NCBI RefSeq assembly: GCF_019392195.1
Contig: NZ_JAHXKI010000002.1
Span: 1-64,000, forward strand
Origin: Marinobacter sp. F4206
GTDB taxonomy: Bacteria > Pseudomonadota > Gammaproteobacteria > Pseudomonadales > Oleiphilaceae
Direction of reading: 5' to 3'
Length of the DNA: 64,000 nucleotides
Part shown: positions 8,926-19,763 of the stretch, one piece after another
Numbering within the stretch: position 1 is the stretch's first letter
How the letters are laid out: every line of letters starts with the position of its first letter
Program-made: the position numbers and the translations under genes
Notes under the pieces: generated by a model
What the model was told of the DNA's origin: nothing
Seen by the model: the letters and a program-made list of their open reading frames with translations, nothing else
The model's database searches: none

Positions 8926-10737
8926 TTACTCGCCTGCCGCGCTCTCGCCTTCTGCCTTGTTGCCTTCCACGGCCTTGGCGGATTTTCTCCGGCGAATGTG
9001 CAGCTCGCGCAGTTGCTGATCATCCACTTCGCCCGGCGCTTGGGTCATCAGACAGGTGGCGCTCTGGGTTTTCGGGAAGGCAATGACGTCACGAATGGAC
9101 GACGCGCCGGTCATCAACATGACCAGACGATCCAGACCAAAGGCCAAGCCGCCGTGTGGCGGGCAACCGAACTTAAGCGCATCCAGAAGGAACCCGAACT
9201 TGGCGCGAGCCTCTTCCTCTTCAATACCCAGGATGCGGAAAACCGCCTCCTGCATTTTTTCGTCGTGGATACGGATAGAACCGCCACCCAGCTCGGTACC
9301 GTTCAGCACCATGTCATAAGCGCGTGATAGCGCTGTTGCCGGATTGGCTGCCAGCTCCTCTGCGCTGCAGGACGGCGCCGTGAAGGGATGGTGAATCGCG
9401 GTCAGGCCGCCGTCCGGAGTTTCCTCAAACATCGGAAAGTCGACAACCCACAGCGGCGCCCACTCGCTGGTTAGCATATCCAGGTCATGGCCGACCTTGA
9501 TCCGCAGCGCACCCAGCGCTTCGTTAACCACCGTTGTCTTGTCGGCGCCAAAGAACACAATATCGCCGTCCTCGGCACCCACACGCTCCATAATGGCCTG
9601 AGCGACGTCGTCGCCGAGGAACTTGATGATCGGCGACTGAAGACCTTCGACACCCTTGGACAGATCATTGACCTTGATGTAGGCCAGCCCCTTGGCTCCG
9701 TAGATCCCGACAAACTTCGTGTAGTCATCGATCTGTTTACGGGTCAGTTCGCCGCCTTTCGGCACTCGAAGCGCAGCAACACGGCCTTTCGGGTCCTTGG
9801 CCGGACCGGCAAAGACCTTGAAGTCAACACTCTCGACCAGATCCGCAACATCAATCAGCTCCAACGGGATACGGAGATCCGGCTTGTCGCTACCATACCG
9901 TTGCATAGCCTCGGAATGAGGCATGCGAGGGAAGCTTGGCAGCTCAACGTCGAGCACATCCTTGAACAGGGAGCGGATCATGTCCTCATTCAGGCCCATC
10001 AAGGTTTCTTCATCGATGAACGAAGCCTCGATATCCACCTGAGTGAATTCCGGCTGGCGATCGGCACGGAGATCCTCATCACGGAAGCACTTGGCGATCT
10101 GGTAATACCGGTCAACGCCCGACACCATCAGCAACTGTTTGAACAGCTGGGGCGACTGGGGCAACGCAAAGAAGGAACCCTCGTGAGTGCGGCTGGGAAC
10201 CAGGTAGTCTCTGGCGCCTTCGGGCGTGGCACGGGTCAGGATCGGAGTTTCCACGTCCATGAATCCATTGCCATCCAGGTAGTTCCGGATATAACTGGTC
10301 ACACGCGAACGGAACCGCAAACGATTGATCATTTCCGGACGTCGCAGGTCCACGAACCGGTAACGCAGGCGCACGTCCTCGCCCACATCCACATGCTCGT
10401 CCAGGGGAAACGGCGGCGTGGCCGCCGCGTTCAGGATATTCAGTTCCTTACCCAACAACTCAACCTGACCTGTCGGCATGTTGCTATTCTCGGTGCCCGC
10501 AGGACGACGACGAACCCGGCCAGTGACCCGGATGACAAACTCACTGCGAACTTTTTCCGCCAGGGCAAAGCTTTCGGGGGTGTCTGGATCAACAACCACC
10601 TGGGAGATGCCATCCCGATCCCGCAGATCAAGGAAAATGACACCACCATGGTCACGGCGGCGATGTACCCATCCGCAGAGAGTGACTTCCTGATCGATGT
10701 GGGATTCGTTGATCCCACCGCAATAATGACTGCGCAT
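8926..10737 (-). CDS. aspS: Aspartate-tRNA ligase AspS
   Basis: Class IIb aminoacyl-tRNA synthetase that charges tRNA-Asp, and possibly tRNA-Asn if the organism uses the indirect pathway. From ATG 10737 (MRSHYCGGI) it is 603 aa. It has an N-terminal OB anticodon-binding domain (about 1-110; [15 protein letters not shown]), a catalytic core with class II motif 2 around [20 protein letters not shown], a bacterial GAD insertion (about 290-420), and motif 3 [10 protein letters not shown]. The C-terminal tail after RELHIR is Lys/Glu/Ala-rich. It is the first gene of the long minus-strand series leading to ruvC, separated from yebC by 61 nt. Confidence 0.97.
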   Translation of the reverse strand: MRSHYCGGINESHIDQEVTLCGWVHRRRDHGGVIFLDLRDRDGISQVVVDPDTPESFALAEKVRSEFVIRVTGRVRRRPAGTENSNMPTGQVELLGKELNILNAAATPPFPLDEHVDVGEDVRLRYRFVDLRRPEMINRLRFRSRVTSYIRNYLDGNGFMDVETPILTRATPEGARDYLVPSRTHEGSFFALPQSPQLFKQLLMVSGVDRYYQIAKCFRDEDLRADRQPEFTQVDIEASFIDEETLMGLNEDMIRSLFKDVLDVELPSFPRMPHSEAMQRYGSDKPDLRIPLELIDVADLVESVDFKVFAGPAKDPKGRVAALRVPKGGELTRKQIDDYTKFVGIYGAKGLAYIKVNDLSKGVEGLQSPIIKFLGDDVAQAIMERVGAEDGDIVFFGADKTTVVNEALGALRIKVGHDLDMLTSEWAPLWVVDFPMFEETPDGGLTAIHHPFTAPSCSAEELAANPATALSRAYDMVLNGTELGGGSIRIHDEKMQEAVFRILGIEEEEARAKFGFLLDALKFGCPPHGGLAFGLDRLVMLMTGASSIRDVIAFPKTQSATCLMTQAPGEVDDQQLRELHIRRRKSAKAVEGNKAEGESAAGE

Positions 10738-10855
10738 ACCGGTTCCCGTTGTATCTGATGTGTGCTTAATGTCTGCCAAGCAAGCGGGCATGGCTTACTG
10801 TGCTTCAAAATTGGGCCGCAAAAAAGACGTGGCGACCATACTGGAAAAGCCGCCC

Positions 10856-10861
10856 ATTATA
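10856..10861 (-). promoter_or_regulatory. Candidate -10 box upstream of aspS
   Basis: A perfect TATAAT on the minus strand, 119 nt before the aspS start and followed by a GC-rich stretch (GGGCGGC). No convincing -35 hexamer lies at 16-18 nt, so the assignment is tentative. Confidence 0.35.
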
Positions 10862-10973
10862 AACACAATGGCGCTGAAAATCAGGCGTCAATCTCGGCGC
10901 TCCGCGCAGCCGGATGACTCACCGACAACAGCCCGCTAGAATGCCCCGTTCACGCAGTTGATGGAGCCCTACC

Positions 10974-11603
10974 TTGTCGTCCAGAGCCGAGCAAAAACTT
11001 CGTACCCGTCGCGCCCTGATGGATGCTGCCCTGGCACAGCTGAGCGCCGACCGGGGCTTTGGCAGCCTGAGCCTGCGGGAAGTTGCCCGGGAGGCCGGAA
11101 TCGCCCCGACTTCGTTCTACCGCCACTTCTCGGAACTGGACGAACTGGGCCTTGCCCTGGTCGACGAGGGCGGCGTGGCTCTACGCCAGCTGATGCGCCA
11201 GGCTCGAAAGCGAATTGCCCGGGACGGAAGCGCCATTTCCACGTCCGTGGAAACCTTTATGGAATACCTTGGCAATAACGCCAACCTCTTCCGGCTGATG
11301 CTCCGGGAGCGTACCGGCGTCTCCAAGCCCTTCCGAACCGCGATCAAGGCGGAGATTGACCACTTCGTAACGGAGCTTGCGGACGACCTTCACCGCGTTG
11401 CCGAGGAACAGGGCAAGCCACTGTCGGATTCGCGACTGGCAGCTGAAGCCATGGTTACCCTGGTATTCAATCAGGGCGCAGAAGCACTGGACGCGACCCA
11501 CAAGGAACGGGACGAGTTAAAGGTGAAGCTTAAAACGGAGCTGAGGATGATTCTGGTTGGATCGCAGACGCTGGCCCGCAGAAAGGCACCACAAAAAAGC
11601 TAG
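10974..11603 (+). CDS. fabR: TetR-family fatty acid biosynthesis repressor FabR
   Basis: TetR-type repressor that, in E. coli and Pseudomonas relatives, controls unsaturated fatty acid genes (fabA, fabB or a desaturase) in response to acyl thioesters. The 209-aa product closely follows FabR, with N-terminal HTH residues [20 protein letters not shown] (about 37-56) and the distinctive segments [13 protein letters not shown] and [18 protein letters not shown]. The start is TTG (10974-10976), with GGAG 7 nt upstream. No fatty acid gene adjoins it, so its targets are probably elsewhere. It is convergent with the HIT-protein gene. Confidence 0.92.
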   Translation: MSSRAEQKLRTRRALMDAALAQLSADRGFGSLSLREVAREAGIAPTSFYRHFSELDELGLALVDEGGVALRQLMRQARKRIARDGSAISTSVETFMEYLGNNANLFRLMLRERTGVSKPFRTAIKAEIDHFVTELADDLHRVAEEQGKPLSDSRLAAEAMVTLVFNQGAEALDATHKERDELKVKLKTELRMILVGSQTLARRKAPQKS

Positions 11604-11634
11604 GAGGTTCAGAGTCTTCTTGAGAGGCTTTTTT
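11593..11634. terminator. Possible bidirectional terminator between fabR and the HIT gene
   Basis: AAAAAAGC (11593-11600) and GCTTTTTT (11627-11634) are complementary and flank the short gap between the convergent genes. The loop is long (26 nt) with only weak internal pairing, so this is a low-confidence call. Confidence 0.3.
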
Positions 11635-11640
11635 CATTGG

Positions 11641-12066
11641 CTACGCCAACGACGCCAGAACCGGAGCCAGCCGCTCCCTGGCCACCTCAAGCTCGTCTTC
11701 GCTGTAGGGCACCGGAGGCTGCACGCCCCAGACCGGCCCCGGCCAAGCCGGATCGCCTTCAAAGCGGACAATGTGGTGCAGGTGAAGCTGGGGAACCATG
11801 TTGCCAAGTGCGGCCACGTTCATCTTGTCGCCCGAGAACAATTCCATCATGCCGCGACTCAGGACTGACGACTCGTATATCAGCCGCTGCTGCTGCTCAT
11901 CACTTAACTCAAAAATTTCCCGGATACCACCCACAGCCGGCACCAGAAGCAACCAGGGCCAGGTGCGATCGTTCATCAGGCGAATGTCACATAGTTGGCT
12001 ACGGCTCAGATCAATGGTATCCGCCGCCAACCGTTCGTGAAGCTGGAACTCCGCCACCTGGCTCAT
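11641..12066 (-). CDS. HIT-domain nucleotide-binding protein with an atypical triad
   Basis: Small (141 aa from ATG 12066) HIT-superfamily protein, probably a nucleoside phosphoramidase or nucleotide hydrolase/transferase. The motif region reads VPQLHLHHIVRF. Relative to the canonical H-x-H-x-H pattern, the first His is Gln while the middle, nucleophilic His and the last are kept. The following DPAWPGPVWG is common in this proteobacterial subgroup. The start could also be GTG 12072, which overlaps the ugd stop codon; ATG 12066 gives a typical N-terminus (MSQVAEFQL). It lies immediately after ugd and is probably co-transcribed with it. Confidence 0.82.
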   Translation of the reverse strand: MSQVAEFQLHERLAADTIDLSRSQLCDIRLMNDRTWPWLLLVPAVGGIREIFELSDEQQQRLIYESSVLSRGMMELFSGDKMNVAALGNMVPQLHLHHIVRFEGDPAWPGPVWGVQPPVPYSEDELEVARERLAPVLASLA

Positions 12067-12068
12067 AA

Positions 12069-13412
12069 TCACACCGTATGAAACTGATTTCTGCCCCGCC
12101 CTATGGCGTAGTAAATCAGGCCATAGCGCTCAAGCATTTCGGGTTCGTACAAGTTCCGGCCATCGAATACGACAGGCTCTCGCAGTGCTGCAACAACCCC
12201 ATCAAAGTCCGGGGAGCGGAACTCCTTCCACTCCGTGCAGATCGCAAGAACATCTGCGCCTTTCAGGGCCTGCTCTTTAGTTCCGCAAAGCGTCAGTCCG
12301 TCGCGATCACCATAAATGCGCTGAGTTTCCTCCATTGCCTCGGGATCGAAAGCCTGGACTGTGGCGCCGGCTTTCCACAGATCTTCCATCAGCGTACGCG
12401 ACGAGGCTTCCCTCATGTCATCGGTGTTGGGCTTGAAAGCCAGCCCCCACAACCCAACGACCTTCCCGTTAAGGTTACCCCGAAAGTAATGGGAGATCTT
12501 GTCGAACAGAACATGCTTCTGCGCGTAATTTACCGACTCCACCGCGTTTAGCAGCCGGGCGTCGTAATCGCAGTCGCGGGCGGTGCGGGCGAGCGCCTGA
12601 ACGTCTTTGGGAAAACAGGAGCCACCGTAGCCGCAACCCGGGTAAATAAAGTGGTAGCCAATGCGAGGATCAGAGCCAATCCCCTGACGAACCGCTTCGA
12701 TGTCGGCGCCCAGGCGCTCGGCGAGATTGGAGATCTCGTTCATAAAGCTGATCTTGGTCGCAAGCATGGCGTTGGCCGCGTACTTGGTTAGCTCCGCCGA
12801 CCGAACATCCATGAAAATCATCCGGTCCCGAGACCGGTTGAAGGGGTAATAGACCTCGCGCAACAGGTCCGCCGCCCTGTCGCTGTCGGTGCCGACCACA
12901 ATCCGGTCGGGCTTCATGAAGTCATTAATTGCCGCCCCTTCCTTGAGAAATTCAGGATTCGACACCACGTCAAACTCAAGCTCCAGGCCCCGACTGTCCA
13001 GCTCCGCACGCAAAGCCGCCCGGACTTTGTCGGCGGTGCCCACCGGCACGGTGGACTTGTCCACCACCACCTTGTGGTCATCCATGTACTGACCGATGGC
13101 CCGGGCAACCGCGGTGACATACTGCAGGTCTGCAGACCCGTCCTCATCGGGGGGCGTACCTACCGCTATGAACTGGAGGGTGCCGTGCCTGACCGCCTTT
13201 TCGGTGTCCGTTGTAAAGGCCAGCCGCCCTGCCTCCACGGTGTGATTAACGATCGCTTCGAGGCCGGGCTCATAGATGGGAATCTGACCATTCTCAAGTT
13301 TGTCGATCTTGGCCTTGTCGACATCCATGCACAGCACATGATGCCCTACATCAGCGAGACACGCGCCTGTCACCAAACCAACGTACCCGGTCCCAAAAAT
13401 CGTAATGTTCAT
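12069..13412 (-). CDS. ugd: UDP-glucose 6-dehydrogenase
   Basis: Oxidises UDP-glucose to UDP-glucuronate with two NAD+, supplying precursors for capsule, exopolysaccharide or lipid A sugars. The 447-aa product has an N-terminal Rossmann fold ([15 protein letters not shown]), a central dimerisation helix, the active-site loop [10 protein letters not shown] with the catalytic Cys, and a C-terminal UDP-binding domain (about 320-447; [16 protein letters not shown]). Length is typical. It follows galE by 40 nt, pairing two UDP-hexose enzymes, although no polysaccharide synthesis cluster is seen in the window. Confidence 0.96.
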   Translation of the reverse strand: MNITIFGTGYVGLVTGACLADVGHHVLCMDVDKAKIDKLENGQIPIYEPGLEAIVNHTVEAGRLAFTTDTEKAVRHGTLQFIAVGTPPDEDGSADLQYVTAVARAIGQYMDDHKVVVDKSTVPVGTADKVRAALRAELDSRGLELEFDVVSNPEFLKEGAAINDFMKPDRIVVGTDSDRAADLLREVYYPFNRSRDRMIFMDVRSAELTKYAANAMLATKISFMNEISNLAERLGADIEAVRQGIGSDPRIGYHFIYPGCGYGGSCFPKDVQALARTARDCDYDARLLNAVESVNYAQKHVLFDKISHYFRGNLNGKVVGLWGLAFKPNTDDMREASSRTLMEDLWKAGATVQAFDPEAMEETQRIYGDRDGLTLCGTKEQALKGADVLAICTEWKEFRSPDFDGVVAALREPVVFDGRNLYEPEMLERYGLIYYAIGRGRNQFHTV

Positions 13413-13452
13413 CCAATCAATCCTGATACTGTTAAGGGGCGAATGTCAGATC

Positions 13453-14445
13453 TCAGCTCGGGAGATCTTTTCTTTTCTGCCAGATGGCTTCCCAGGCCAG
13501 CGCGGTCCCGACGATGGTGTCGAGATTGTCGTAATCCGGCGTCCAGCCTAGGGTCTCTTTAATCCGCTTGTTATCAGCCATCAGGGCCTCAGGGTCCCCG
13601 GCACGACGCCCGGTCTCGGTGACCGTAAAATCGACGCCAGACTGCTTCTTGACCACATCAATCACCTCATTGACCGTGAATCCTCGACCATAACCGCAGT
13701 TCAGCACCTTCGAATCTCCGCCCCGAGCCATATAGTCGAGCGCCATCACATGGGCCTTGGCAAGGTCTTCCACGTGAATGTAATCGCGAACGCAGGTACC
13801 GTCACGGGTGTCGTAATCCGTGCCAAACACACTCATTCCCTCTCTCTGGCCGGTCACGCATTCACAGGCAACCTTGATCAGGTGAGTTGCCTCCGGCGTT
13901 GCCTGGCCCAGCAAGCCGTCGGGGTTTGCACCCGCCACATTGAAGTAACGAAGGATTACGTAATTCAGGTCAGAAGCAGCGGCCAGATCCATGATCATCC
14001 GCTCGCTCATCATCTTGGAGGCGCCGTAGGGGTTGATCGGCGCCAGCGGCATATCTTCCGTCAGCACGCTTTCATCCGGCATGCCATAAACCGCCGCTGT
14101 TGAGGAAAACACCATGTACGGAACCTGGTGTCGTTCCACCGCTTTGAGGAGATTCAGCGTATTACGGGTGTTATTGCTGTAGTACTTGAGAGGATTGGCT
14201 ACGGACTCGGGCACCACGATATTGGCAGCGAAGTGCAATACCGCATCAAATCGATGGCTGGCAAAGACTTCCTCGATGGCTGCCTCATCGGCCAGATCAC
14301 CAACAATGAGCTCCCCGGCTGTGACCGCCCAGCGATAGCCGGTCGAAAGATTATCAAAGACAATGATGTCATGCCCTGCCTGACCCAGCTGGCGCACAAC
14401 ATGGCTACCTATATATCCGGCTCCGCCGGTGACTAGAACTTTCAT
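13453..14445 (-). CDS. galE: UDP-glucose 4-epimerase GalE
   Basis: NAD-dependent short-chain dehydrogenase/reductase that interconverts UDP-glucose and UDP-galactose. The 330-aa protein starts with the NAD-binding GGAGYIGSHVVRQL. It carries the catalytic Ser/Thr segment FSSTAAVYG and the Tyr-x3-Lys pair in YGASKMMSERM. The sugar-binding region includes VRDYIHVEDLAKAH. The start at ATG 14445 is supported by the N-terminal glycine motif. It is 8 nt from tadA upstream and 40 nt from ugd downstream, so all three are likely on one transcript. Confidence 0.96.
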   Translation of the reverse strand: MKVLVTGGAGYIGSHVVRQLGQAGHDIIVFDNLSTGYRWAVTAGELIVGDLADEAAIEEVFASHRFDAVLHFAANIVVPESVANPLKYYSNNTRNTLNLLKAVERHQVPYMVFSSTAAVYGMPDESVLTEDMPLAPINPYGASKMMSERMIMDLAAASDLNYVILRYFNVAGANPDGLLGQATPEATHLIKVACECVTGQREGMSVFGTDYDTRDGTCVRDYIHVEDLAKAHVMALDYMARGGDSKVLNCGYGRGFTVNEVIDVVKKQSGVDFTVTETGRRAGDPEALMADNKRIKETLGWTPDYDNLDTIVGTALAWEAIWQKRKDLPS

Positions 14446-14453
14446 GGGTAATG

Positions 14454-14966
14454 TTACTCCTTCCCTGAAGACTGATTACGCTTTTCCCGGATCTCTTTCC
14501 GTCGTGCGCTGAAGAAGCCGCTGATCATCTCACTGGAACGCCGGCCAAGCACCCCGGAAACCACCGCCACGTCCCAGTTGAGATGGGGCTCTTCCAGCGT
14601 CCGCCGCGCCGACTCCACGGCACCGGCCTTGGGTTCCGGAGCACCATACACGAGGCGACTGATGCGACTATGAACGATGGCGCCAACGCACATGGTACAA
14701 GGCTCAAGCGTTACATAAAGCGTAGCACCGGACAAACGATAATTGCCGACCCGGGCAGCGGCATCCCGAAGGGCCCGGATTTCAGCATGGGCAGTGGGAT
14801 CACACCCTGAAATAGGGGCGTTGAAACCCGCCCCTATTTCCCGTCCGTCTAGCACTACGACAGCCCCAACCGGAACCTCGCCAAGACTCGCTGCCTGTGC
14901 CGCTAATTCCAGCGCACGCCCCATCCAGCGCTCGTCAGCCGCAACTGGCTCGGACAGTGGATCCAT
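14454..14966 (-). CDS. tadA: tRNA-specific adenosine-34 deaminase TadA
   Basis: Converts A34 to inosine in tRNA-Arg(ACG). From ATG 14966 it is 170 aa. Cytidine-deaminase-fold zinc ligands and the catalytic Glu appear as HAEIRAL and PCTMCVGAI. A basic C-terminal tail (RRKEIREKRNQ) is present, as in many TadA proteins. The ATG is preferred, with GGGAG about 12 nt upstream; an in-frame TTG at 14990 would overlap guaA by 14 nt and has no ribosome site. It lies 10 nt after guaA. Confidence 0.94.
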   Translation of the reverse strand: MDPLSEPVAADERWMGRALELAAQAASLGEVPVGAVVVLDGREIGAGFNAPISGCDPTAHAEIRALRDAAARVGNYRLSGATLYVTLEPCTMCVGAIVHSRISRLVYGAPEPKAGAVESARRTLEEPHLNWDVAVVSGVLGRRSSEMISGFFSARRKEIREKRNQSSGKE

Positions 14967-14976
14967 GCGCGCCGGT

Positions 14977-16554
14977 TTACTCCCACTCAATGGTTGCCGG
15001 TGGCTTTGACGAGACGTCGTACGTCACCCGGGAAACCCCGGTTATCTCATTGATAATCCGATTGGAGACGGTTTCCAGCAAGTCGTACGGCAGGTGAGCC
15101 CAGCGCGCAGTCATGAAGTCGATCGTCTCGACGGCACGCAAGGCAACGACATACTCGTACCGTCGGGCGTCGCCCACCACACCTACGGACTTCACTGGCA
15201 GAAACACGGCAAATGCCTGACTGGTCTTGTGGTAAAGGTCAGCCCGATGCAGCTCTTCCAGGAAGATCGCGTCGGCACGGCGCAGGATATCCGCGTACTC
15301 TTTTTTGACCTCACCCAGAATACGCACACCCAAACCCGGCCCCGGGAATGGATGGCGGTAAACCATGTCGTAAGGCAGACCCAGCTCAAGACCGATCCGG
15401 CGAACTTCGTCCTTGAACAGCTCCCGCAGAGGCTCCACGAGCTTCAACTTCATGGTTTCCGGCAGGCCACCGACGTTATGGTGGGACTTGATGACATGTG
15501 CCTTACCGGTTTTGGAGGCGGCTGACTCGATGACGTCGGGGTAGATGGTCCCCTGCGCCAGCCAGTTCACATCCTTGATGGTCGTCGCTTCTTCGTCGAA
15601 CACGTCGATGAAGGTGTTGCCGATGATCTTGCGCTTTTGCTCCGGATCATCCACGCCCTTCAGCTTGGACAGGAACAGATCCTCGGCGTCCACCCGAATG
15701 ACTTTGACGCCCATGTTACTGGCGAACATATCCATGACCTGATCGCCCTCGTGCAGCCGCAACAGACCATTGTCCACGAACACGCAGGTCAACTGCTCGC
15801 CAATCGCCTTATGCAGGAGCGCCGCAGTTACCGAAGAGTCAACACCGCCTGACAGGCCCAGGAGGACCTTGTCGTTGCCAACCTGTTCGCGGATCTGACG
15901 CACGGCATCATCGACGATTTTCGCCGGCGTCCAGAGCGCCTCACACTGACAGATATTGAGGATAAAGTGCTCAAGGATGCGTTTGCCCTGAAGGGTGTGG
16001 GTCACTTCCGGGTGGAATTGAACGCCATAAAGGTTGCGGCTCAGATCCTGCATCGCCGCAATCGGTGCACTTTCGGTCGAGGCCAGGAGCTCAAAGCCCT
16101 CGGGCATGACCACCACCTTGTCTCCGTGGCTCATCCAGACATCCAGGAGAGAATCGCCAGTGCCCGTCAGGTGGTCGGTAATGTCCTGGAGCAACGGCCC
16201 TTCTGCGCGGACCTTCACCTGGGCATAGCCGAACTCACGCTTTTCAGAGCTGGCCACCCGACCACCGAGCTGCTCCGCCATGGTCTGCATGCCGTAACAG
16301 ATGCCGAGTACGGGAATGCCTCGTTCAAAAAGGCCTTCCGGAGCACGCGGGCCACCCAGCTGGGTCACTGATTCGGGACCGCCAGCGAGGATGATGCCCT
16401 TGGGGTTGAAATCATCAAGCTCTTCGTCAGTGATATCGAACGCCTTGATTTCACAGTAGACGCCGATCTCGCGAACCCGTCGCGCAATCAGTTGGGTGTA
16501 CTGGGAACCGAAATCGAGAATCAGGATGCGGTGGTCGTGGATATTCTGGGCCAT
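14977..16554 (-). CDS. guaA: GMP synthase (glutamine-hydrolysing) GuaA
   Basis: Converts XMP to GMP using ATP and glutamine, the last step of guanylate synthesis. The 525-aa protein has an N-terminal class I glutamine amidotransferase (about 8-200; nucleophile Cys in LGICYGMQT, and HPEVTHT), an ATP-pyrophosphatase domain with PP-loop [15 protein letters not shown] (about 235-250), and a C-terminal dimerisation domain ending in PPATIEWE. It lies 63 nt downstream of guaB; the gap contains a strong hairpin, listed separately. Confidence 0.97.
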   Translation of the reverse strand: MAQNIHDHRILILDFGSQYTQLIARRVREIGVYCEIKAFDITDEELDDFNPKGIILAGGPESVTQLGGPRAPEGLFERGIPVLGICYGMQTMAEQLGGRVASSEKREFGYAQVKVRAEGPLLQDITDHLTGTGDSLLDVWMSHGDKVVVMPEGFELLASTESAPIAAMQDLSRNLYGVQFHPEVTHTLQGKRILEHFILNICQCEALWTPAKIVDDAVRQIREQVGNDKVLLGLSGGVDSSVTAALLHKAIGEQLTCVFVDNGLLRLHEGDQVMDMFASNMGVKVIRVDAEDLFLSKLKGVDDPEQKRKIIGNTFIDVFDEEATTIKDVNWLAQGTIYPDVIESAASKTGKAHVIKSHHNVGGLPETMKLKLVEPLRELFKDEVRRIGLELGLPYDMVYRHPFPGPGLGVRILGEVKKEYADILRRADAIFLEELHRADLYHKTSQAFAVFLPVKSVGVVGDARRYEYVVALRAVETIDFMTARWAHLPYDLLETVSNRIINEITGVSRVTYDVSSKPPATIEWE

Positions 16555-16578
16555 GGAGTCCTCGGGGCAGAAACAAAC

Positions 16579-16602
16579 AACGCGGCTCAGGGGAGCCGCG
16601 TT
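16579..16602 (-). terminator. Stem-loop with T-rich tail between guaB and guaA
   Basis: AACGCGGCTC (16579-16588) and GAGCCGCGTT (16593-16602) form a perfect 10-bp stem with a 4-nt loop. In the minus-strand direction the stem is followed by TGTTTGTTTC. This looks like an intrinsic terminator, possibly leaky, placed between guaB and guaA. It could lower guaA expression relative to guaB or protect the guaB message 3' end. Confidence 0.7.
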
Positions 16603-16617
16603 CAGATAAGGCAGTGA

Positions 16618-18081
16618 TTAACCGATACGGTAGTTCGGCGCTTCCTTGGTGATCGTCACATCGTGGACATGACTCTCACGCATACCAGCGTTGGTGATGC
16701 GCACAAACTCAGGCTTGGTGCGCATCTCTTCCATGGTGGCGCTGCCGGTGTAGCCCATGGAAGCGCGCAAACCACCGATGAGCTGGTGAACGATGTTCCT
16801 CATGGGCCCTTTGCAGGCAACGCGCCCTTCAATACCCTCTGGGACCAGCTTCTCGATACCCTTGCTGGCATCCTGGAAATAGCGGTCGCTGGAGCCCTGC
16901 CCCATCGCGCCAATGGAGCCCATGCCGCGGTACGCCTTATAGCTCCGCCCCTGGAACAGCTCAACCTCACCCGGCGCTTCGTCGGTGCCGGCAAGCAGGC
17001 TGCCGATCATAACGCTGTGGGCACCAGCGGCGATGGCTTTGGCAATATCACCGGAGAATCGGATACCACCGTCGGCAATCAGCGGTACACCCCGGTCTTT
17101 CAGTGCCGCGGCCACGTTGGAAACGGCCGAAATTTGCGGGACACCGATACCGGCGACGATACGGGTAGTACAGATGGATCCCGGACCAATACCGACCTTG
17201 ACCGCGTCCGCACCGGCATCTGCCAGCGCAATCGCGGCGTCGGAAGTGGCAATGTTACCGCCAATCACCTGAACTTCCGGGAAATTCTGCTTCGCCCAGC
17301 GAACACGTTCGATGACACCCCGGGAATGGCCATGGGCGGTATCGATCACGATGACATCCACGCCGGCTTCAGCCAGTGCCGAGATACGCGCCTCAGTGTC
17401 GCCGCCAGTACTCACCGCAGCCCCGACACGCAGCCGACCCTGGTCATCTTTGCAGGCCAGCGGATAGTCCTTGGCCTTCTGGATATCCTTGACGGTAATC
17501 AGACCGCGCAACTGGAAATTGTCGTTGACCACCAGCACCTTCTCGATGCGGTGACGGTGCAGCAGCTCCTTCACATCATCAAGGCTGGCACCCTCTTGCA
17601 CGGTTACCAGCTTGTCTTTCGGCGTCATGATATCCCGGACCGGCGTTTCCATGCGGCTCTCGAACCGAATGTCGCGACCGGTAACAATACCGACCAGGTC
17701 GTTGCCGTCAACAACCGGCAAACCGGAAATGCTGTTCGCCATGGTGATGTCCACCAGCTCACGGACAGTGGTATCCGGGGCGACCGTGATGGGGTCCTTG
17801 ACCACCCCGCTCTCGAATTTCTTGACCTTGCGAACGGCTGCTGCCTGTTGTTCAACCGTCATGTTCTTGTGCATGATACCGATGCCGCCTTCCTGAGCCA
17901 TGGCAATGGCCAGCTCGGCGTCAGTAACCGTGTCCATTGCTGACGACAGCAAAGGGATATTGAGGGTAATTCCCCGGGTCAGCTGAGTCTGCAGACTGAC
18001 CTCGTGAGGGAGAACTTCGGAATATCCGGGTACCAGCAGAACATCATCAAACGTGAGGGCTTCTTCGGCAATTCGCAGCAT
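16618..18081 (-). CDS. guaB: Inosine-5'-monophosphate dehydrogenase GuaB
   Basis: NAD-dependent oxidation of IMP to XMP, the committed step of GMP synthesis. From ATG 18081 ([20 protein letters not shown]) the protein is 487 aa, typical of the family. It is a TIM barrel interrupted by a tandem CBS (Bateman) module at about residues 95-205. The active-site loop GPGSICTTR holds the catalytic Cys, and a mobile flap follows ([16 protein letters not shown]). The frame is open further upstream, but the family start and the promoter position favour 18081. It is divergent from xseA, as in E. coli. Confidence 0.97.
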   Translation of the reverse strand: MLRIAEEALTFDDVLLVPGYSEVLPHEVSLQTQLTRGITLNIPLLSSAMDTVTDAELAIAMAQEGGIGIMHKNMTVEQQAAAVRKVKKFESGVVKDPITVAPDTTVRELVDITMANSISGLPVVDGNDLVGIVTGRDIRFESRMETPVRDIMTPKDKLVTVQEGASLDDVKELLHRHRIEKVLVVNDNFQLRGLITVKDIQKAKDYPLACKDDQGRLRVGAAVSTGGDTEARISALAEAGVDVIVIDTAHGHSRGVIERVRWAKQNFPEVQVIGGNIATSDAAIALADAGADAVKVGIGPGSICTTRIVAGIGVPQISAVSNVAAALKDRGVPLIADGGIRFSGDIAKAIAAGAHSVMIGSLLAGTDEAPGEVELFQGRSYKAYRGMGSIGAMGQGSSDRYFQDASKGIEKLVPEGIEGRVACKGPMRNIVHQLIGGLRASMGYTGSATMEEMRTKPEFVRITNAGMRESHVHDVTITKEAPNYRIG

Positions 18082-18167
18082 TGGGATCCGCCTTTTGAAC
18101 GTGCTAAGTTGGGAGTTTCCCTGCTGCACCCGCGGCGGCACAGCAAAGCAAAATCCTTAATCGATCT

Positions 18168-18196
18168 ATTATAAAGGGGCGCTGGAAGACAGTAAA
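18168..18196 (-). promoter_or_regulatory. Putative sigma-70 promoter of guaB
   Basis: On the minus strand, TTTACT (18191-18196) and a perfect TATAAT (18168-18173) are separated by 17 nt. The -10 box lies about 87 nt upstream of the guaB start, within the guaB/xseA divergent region. Confidence 0.65.
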
Positions 18197-18272
18197 CCGC
18201 GCCTTTTTGAAGGTTTGATTGCATCCTTTTGAAATCCGGCAACTTTTACTCTTCCACTTTCGGCTATTGCGT

Positions 18273-19652
18273 ATGGATGACTACGGCACACCCCGGGAAA
18301 CCCCCCTGCTTCAAGACACCAGGCCAAGAGCCCTGAGCGTCAGTGAACTCAATCACCAGGCCCGACACCTGCTGGAATCCAGTTTCATGCAAGTCTGGGT
18401 GGAGGGCGAACTGTCGGGCTTTTCCCGGCCGTCCTCTGGTCATTGGTACTTCTCACTGAAAGACCGGAAATGCCAGGTCCGCTGCGCCATGTTCCGGGGC
18501 TTCAACCAGCGCATTCGGAGTCTTCCCAAGGAAGGCGACCAGGTCCGGATTCGCGGCAAAGTGACACTCTACGAGAATCGCGGCGATTTCCAGATCATAG
18601 TCGAGCACATTGAGCCGGCCGGCCTGGGGGAACTCCAGCAAGCCTTTGAGGAACTCAAGCGCAAGCTGCAGATCGAGGGCCTGTTCGATACCGCAAGAAA
18701 AAAACCGCTGCCAAAAACACCCGGGCACATTGGCGTAATCACCTCGCCGACCGGCGCTGCCATTCATGACATCCTGACCGTCCTTGCTCGCCGATGCCCT
18801 GCCATCCCCGTCACCCTCTACCCGACGGCAGTACAGGGCAAAGCAGCCACAAAGGATATCGTTAAGTCTATCGAACAGGCACAGGTCCACGGGGTGGCGG
18901 ATGTCCTTATTATCGGTCGTGGCGGCGGTTCGCTCGAGGATCTCTGGTGCTTCAACGAAGAAGCCGTCGCCCGCGCTATCGCCAATTGCGGAATACCCAC
19001 CGTGAGCGCGGTCGGACACGAAGTGGACGTCACCATCGCCGATTTTGTGGCCGATCTTCGCGCACCAACGCCCTCGGCGGCTGCCGAGAAGATCTCGCCC
19101 GACCAACAGGACTGGCTGAGACAGATCCGGGAACGGGAGCACCGGCTCGCGAATGCTGCACGACGCACCATCAAACGATTTGCAACCCAGCTCGAACACC
19201 TCGGCGCTCGCCTGCGGGATCCGCGCAGGGAGTTATTAGAGAAGGCACAGAGGATGGATGATTTGGAACTTCGCCTTCGCAAGGCCATGATCCAGCGCAC
19301 GGAACGCCTCAGGGTGAAGAGCGAGCATCTCGGCCAACGCCTTGCCCTGCAGTCTCCACGCCGTCAACTGATCGACAGTCGGGAGTCGCTCACCCGCAGC
19401 AGTGACCGCCTGGACTCGGCCATCCGCCTGCAGCTTAAGCAGCGTCGGGAACGGCTGGAACACGTCGCACAGACCCTCAACGTCGTCAGTCCGCTGGCGA
19501 CTCTCGGCCGGGGCTACGCCATTGTGCGGGACGACCAGAGCAACATTATCCGCGAGGCTACCGATCTCACGCCCGGCGACGGAATCACAGTCCGCATCGC
19601 CCGGGGAGAAATAACCGCCAGAGTGACCTCCGTCAATTCACCAGAGAATTAG
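18273..19652 (+). CDS. xseA: Exodeoxyribonuclease VII large subunit XseA
   Basis: Catalytic subunit of ExoVII, a single-strand-specific exonuclease involved in mismatch and recombinational repair. From ATG 18273 the product is 459 aa, close to E. coli (456). It has an N-terminal OB fold (about 15-115; [20 protein letters not shown]), a catalytic domain with [15 protein letters not shown] and [15 protein letters not shown], and a long coiled-coil C-terminal region (about 280-400). The residues upstream of ATG 18273 are not family-like. The small subunit xseB is not in the window. Confidence 0.94.
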   Translation: MDDYGTPRETPLLQDTRPRALSVSELNHQARHLLESSFMQVWVEGELSGFSRPSSGHWYFSLKDRKCQVRCAMFRGFNQRIRSLPKEGDQVRIRGKVTLYENRGDFQIIVEHIEPAGLGELQQAFEELKRKLQIEGLFDTARKKPLPKTPGHIGVITSPTGAAIHDILTVLARRCPAIPVTLYPTAVQGKAATKDIVKSIEQAQVHGVADVLIIGRGGGSLEDLWCFNEEAVARAIANCGIPTVSAVGHEVDVTIADFVADLRAPTPSAAAEKISPDQQDWLRQIREREHRLANAARRTIKRFATQLEHLGARLRDPRRELLEKAQRMDDLELRLRKAMIQRTERLRVKSEHLGQRLALQSPRRQLIDSRESLTRSSDRLDSAIRLQLKQRRERLEHVAQTLNVVSPLATLGRGYAIVRDDQSNIIREATDLTPGDGITVRIARGEITARVTSVNSPEN

Positions 19653-19763
19653 CGCACAAAAATGGCGCAACTAAGCCAATGGTCTACTAGTCCATGATTT
19701 CAAACGGCCTAGAGTTGTTCAGAAAGACAATAAAACAACAATAGGCAGAATGAGGTGGAATGT

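Noticed and set aside
16663-17943. 426-codon plus-strand frame opposite guaB
   Set aside because: guaB is intact with CBS domains and the active-site loop; the shadow frame has no independent support.
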